A stretch of 64,000 nt of DNA, taken from NCBI RefSeq assembly GCF_000710035.2, contig NZ_JMJJ01000007.1:62001-126000 (forward strand), read 5' to 3'. The position numbers and the translations under genes are program-made. Origin of the DNA: Pantoea ananatis LMG 2665 (lineage in GTDB: Bacteria > Pseudomonadota > Gammaproteobacteria > Enterobacterales > Enterobacteriaceae). Shown one piece after another: positions 61,320-64,000 of this stretch. Position 1 is the stretch's first letter; each line of letters opens with the position of its first letter. The notes beneath the pieces are model-generated. The model saw nothing but the letters and a program-made list of their open reading frames with translations. It was not told the origin of the DNA and ran no database searches.

Positions 61320-62242
61320 ACTTTCTCTACCTCCGGACGGCCCAGAATGCCGGTCGGCATCACCAGCAGCACCACGATCAGTAAGGCAAACGACACCACA
61401 TCTTTATATTCCGTGGAGAGATAAGCCGAGGTCAGGGCTTCAGCAATGCCCAGCACCAGACCGCCAATCATCGCGCCGGGAATACTGCCAATGCCGCCCA
61501 GCACCGCTGCGGTAAAGGCTTTCATGCCCGCCATGAAGCCGATAAAGGGGTTGATGGAGCCATAAAACTGGCCTAACAGCACGCCGGCCACCGCCGCCAT
61601 CGCGGCACCAATCACGAAGGTCAGCGAAATGACGCGATCCGTATTAATGCCCAGCAGGCTGGCCATCTTCAGGTCTTCAGCACAGGCTCGGCAGGCGCGG
61701 CCCATGCGGGAATAGCGAATAAACAGGGTCAGCGCCAGCATGGTCAGGAACGTCACCACCCAGATCACCAGCTGCATCGTCGACAGCGTAGCCGCGAAAC
61801 CATTGCTTTCTCCCAGCGTCCACTGGCCGGTAATTAAGCTCGGCAACGCAAGATCGCGCGAGCCCTGGGTGAGGCTGACGTAGTTTTGCAGGAAGATGGA
61901 CATTCCGATGGCGGAGATCAGCGCAATCAGGCGCTTGGAAGAGCGAACCGGCCGGTAAGCCACGCGCTCAATGCTCCAGCCATAGGCGCTGGAAATAATC
62001 ACTGCCATCACAAAGCCGGCGGCGATCATGAGCCATGAGGTATCAATGCCCATCATCATCAGGGCAGCAATCACCATAAAAGAGACATAGCTGCCGATCA
62101 TATAGACCTCGCCGTGGGCGAAGTTGATCATGCCGATAATGCCGTAAACCATGGTGTAGCCAATGGCGATCAGCGCGTAGGTGCTCCCGAGGGTGACCCC
62201 GTTGAACATCTGCTGAATGAAATAGAGAAACTGCTCGGACAT
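61316..62242 (-). CDS. livH: Branched-chain amino acid ABC transporter, permease LivH
   Basis: 308-residue inner-membrane permease. The N-terminus ([44 protein letters not shown]) and the coupling loop [20 protein letters not shown] are highly conserved. Separated from the binding-protein gene by 137 bp with a terminator-like hairpin. Confidence 0.97.
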   Translation of the reverse strand: MSEQFLYFIQQMFNGVTLGSTYALIAIGYTMVYGIIGMINFAHGEVYMIGSYVSFMVIAALMMMGIDTSWLMIAAGFVMAVIISSAYGWSIERVAYRPVRSSKRLIALISAIGMSIFLQNYVSLTQGSRDLALPSLITGQWTLGESNGFAATLSTMQLVIWVVTFLTMLALTLFIRYSRMGRACRACAEDLKMASLLGINTDRVISLTFVIGAAMAAVAGVLLGQFYGSINPFIGFMAGMKAFTAAVLGGIGSIPGAMIGGLVLGIAEALTSAYLSTEYKDVVSFALLIVVLLVMPTGILGRPEVEKV

Positions 62243-62267
62243 AATGAGGACCTACTCAGAAACCAGA

Positions 62268-62298
62268 AAACCCCTCTCCTGCCAGCAGGAGAGGGTTA
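62268..62298 (-). terminator. Attenuating hairpin between the liv binding-protein gene and livH
   Basis: On the minus strand: AACCCTCTCCTG-CTGG-CAGGAGAGGGGTT then TTC. It lies within the operon and likely reduces livHMGF expression relative to the binding protein. Confidence 0.75.
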
Positions 62299-62379
62299 GC
62301 AAGGCGAAAGCATTACCCCACAGGGCGCATCGCTTTGGCCTGCTTCCCCGAGCAAAGGCTGCAGGGAAGCGTCATGACC

Positions 62380-63504
62380 TTATTTAACCGCGGTGGATGA
62401 ACCGTCTTTGTGCCATTTGAAGACACCAAACTCGAAGCCTTTCAGATCGCCTTTCTGATCCCAGCTCAGGTCACCCATCACTGTCGGCACAGGCGCGCCG
62501 GTTTTCAGGTTCTTCGCAATCGCATCTGGCTCATCGCTCTTACTGCGTTCAATACCAGTTACCAGAGACTGAATCGCCGCGTAGGTTGTCCAGACAAAGG
62601 GGCCGGTTGGATCTTTGCGGTTAGACGCGGTATTCGCTTTAATGGCTTCAACAATCGCCTTGTTCTGCGGCAGCTGGTCGTAACGTTTTGGTAAGGTTAC
62701 ATACAGCCCTTCAGAAGCGTCGCCTGCGATGTTAGACAGCGAGGCGTTACCCACACCTTCTGGTCCCATAAAGCCGGCTTTCAGGCCTGCCGCTTTCGCC
62801 TGGCGCAGAATCTGGCCCAGCTCCGGGTAGTAACCACCGTAGTACACGAAATCCACGTTCTCTTTCTTCAGACGCGCAACCAGCGTAGAGAAATCTTTAT
62901 CGCCCGCGGTGATACCTTCGAACATCACCACGTTGCCGCCTTTGGCCTTCAGGGTTTTTTGTACGGATTCCGCGAGGCCCTGGCCGTACTGCTGTTTGTC
63001 ATGCACCACAGCGATACGTTTAGGTTTGATCACATCCAGAATGTAGTTCGCCGCCGTTGGGCCCTGGTCAGAATCCAGACCGGTGGTGCGCATCACATCT
63101 GCATAGCCACGTGCCGTGAGTTCAGGTGCCGTGGCCGCGGGGGTAATCATCAGCACGCCTTCGTCGTTGTAGATATCTGAAGCGGGCTGAGTTGAGGAGG
63201 AGCACAGGTGGCCGATAACATACTTAATGCCGTCGTTGATCACCTTGTTCGCCACCGCAACCGCTTGTTTTGGGTCGCAGGCGTCGTCATATTCCACACC
63301 GACCAGTTTGTCGCCGTTCACGCCGCCTTTGGCATTAATATCTTTAATCGCCTGTGCAGCGCCGGTAAATTCCATATCACCATATTGCGCGACCGGACCA
63401 GTAGCGGCACCTACGATAGCTATTTTAATCTCTTTCGCCATTGCCGCATGGCTCATCGCCAATGCAACGCATCCTGCCAGTAACGCGCGACCTGTCATTT
63501 TCAT
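62380..63504 (-). CDS. livJ: Branched-chain amino acid periplasmic binding protein (LivJ/LivK)
   Basis: 374-residue periplasmic protein with a signal peptide ([17 protein letters not shown]) and the LivJ/LivK fold start [22 protein letters not shown]. It mixes traits of the two E. coli paralogues: [17 protein letters not shown] and [10 protein letters not shown] resemble LivJ, while [16 protein letters not shown] resembles LivK. Its place directly before livH and divergent from panM is that of livK. The second paralogue is absent on this side of panM; any copy beyond the window is not visible. It binds leucine and probably isoleucine and valine. Confidence 0.9.
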   Translation of the reverse strand: MKMTGRALLAGCVALAMSHAAMAKEIKIAIVGAATGPVAQYGDMEFTGAAQAIKDINAKGGVNGDKLVGVEYDDACDPKQAVAVANKVINDGIKYVIGHLCSSSTQPASDIYNDEGVLMITPAATAPELTARGYADVMRTTGLDSDQGPTAANYILDVIKPKRIAVVHDKQQYGQGLAESVQKTLKAKGGNVVMFEGITAGDKDFSTLVARLKKENVDFVYYGGYYPELGQILRQAKAAGLKAGFMGPEGVGNASLSNIAGDASEGLYVTLPKRYDQLPQNKAIVEAIKANTASNRKDPTGPFVWTTYAAIQSLVTGIERSKSDEPDAIAKNLKTGAPVPTVMGDLSWDQKGDLKGFEFGVFKWHKDGSSTAVK

Positions 63505-63906
63505 GCGAACTACCCCATCAGTTGTGTCGTGTTTGTTGTGAGTGGTTTTATTTTCTGCCAGATAAAGTGGAAAACTGATTTAACAATAATGAGTTAGCAC
63601 GCTTTTCTGGCTTTTATTAATAATAAGGCTTTATATTTCAGTCTATTAAACAGGAAGTTTATTCTGTAAAGCAACTGACATATTCATGATTCGCAGCCAA
63701 AAGCAGCATAATCCTCTGGAGCCAATGCGTGGCTTTTACTCACCAGGCCAGCGCGTTATGCTGCCTTTAAAAGCGGATAGCATGTTTATAGCTATTATCC
63801 TGGCACTCTGTCGCTGTTTTGACCTGTTTTATTGCCTAAAATGTGCCAGGGTTCCGGTAACGGGAATTGACTACACTAACGACTTTTACACGCACAGGTG
63901 TTTATT
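63505..63906. other. Divergent regulatory region livJ-panM
   Basis: About 400 bp, AT-rich near 63560-63680, between divergent genes. It should carry the liv promoter, probably a target of Lrp by analogy with E. coli, and the panM promoter. I could not pick out specific sites with confidence. A 74-codon frame at 63686-63910 lacks support. Confidence 0.5.
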
Positions 63907-64000
63907 ATGAAGCTCACCATTTTGCGTCTCACCTCGTTGACGCTACAGGACCGGATAGATCTGGGGAAAATCTGGCCTGAGATCGATATAGAAAAGCTGG
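63907..64000 (+). CDS. panM: PanD maturation factor, N-terminal part (cut by window edge)
   Basis: The first 31 codons read MKLTILRLTSLTLQDRIDLG KIWPEIDIEKL, matching the start of E. coli PanM (YhhK). PanM is a GNAT-like protein that triggers self-cleavage of the PanD aspartate decarboxylase zymogen and senses CoA/acetyl-CoA, so it controls pantothenate synthesis. Its position divergent from the liv genes is as in E. coli. Confidence 0.92.
   Translation, partial: MKLTILRLTSLTLQDRIDLGKIWPEIDIEKL

Noticed and set aside
63686..63910. 74-codon frame before panM
   Set aside because: Overlaps the panM start, lacks a ribosome site and has no recognisable sequence.

Overview
The window is a chromosomal segment of a gamma-proteobacterium of the order Enterobacterales. 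Almost every protein reads as a close, full-length relative of an Escherichia coli K-12 product, and gene order follows the E. coli 75-77 min region (aroB-aroK-hof-mrcA ... ompR-greB-tex ... bioH-gntX-nfuA ... glp-glg-asd ... gnt-ryhB-ggt-ugp-liv-panM). Several E. coli genes are absent: yhgE, feoABC, gntT, malT, the rtc genes, yhhX and a second liv binding-protein gene. A glucosylglycerate phosphorylase gene and a YjbE-like gene are present instead. This pattern and the moderate GC content suggest a Pantoea/Erwinia-like member (Erwiniaceae). That assignment is an inference from memory; no search was run.

Layout. 1-4.6 kb: end of aroB, aroK and the hofMNOPQ (DNA-uptake type) operon, all minus. 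4.6-12.4 kb: mrcA, nudE (minus), igaA, yrfG, hslR and hslO, covering envelope and stress functions. 12.6-20.2 kb: pckA, the envZ-ompR two-component operon (minus), a small secreted YjbE-like protein, greB and tex. 20.5-24.8 kb: glucosylglycerate phosphorylase, a YhcN/BhsA-type periplasmic protein, bioH, gntX and nfuA. 24.8-29.3 kb: malQ and malP without malT. 29.4-33.2 kb: glpR-glpG-glpE and divergent glpD with GlpR operators. 33.2-34.15 kb: a roughly 0.9 kb GC-rich non-coding block. 34.15-43.6 kb: glycogen operon glgBXCAP (minus). 44.5-51.1 kb: asd, yhgN, gluconate genes gntU-gntK and gntR, yhhW, the small RNA RyhB with its Fur box, and yhhY. 51.1-58.3 kb: ggt, yhhA and the ugpBAECQ glycerol-3-phosphate uptake operon with PhoB boxes. 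58.6-64 kb: the branched-chain amino acid transporter livJHMGF (minus) and the start of panM.

Most genes are housekeeping and carbon-storage functions: glycogen synthesis and breakdown, maltodextrin use, glycerol-3-phosphate uptake and oxidation, and gluconate uptake. Recognisable control sites include IscR (nfuA), GlpR and CRP (glpD), GntR (gntKU), Fur (ryhB) and PhoB (ugp).

The least explained part is the glpD-glgP intergenic block. It contains two diverged copies of one GC-rich, highly foldable element in opposite orientation. Each copy is followed by its own short tandem tail repeats. I do not recognise it as a named repeat family, and it is the best candidate here for something undescribed.
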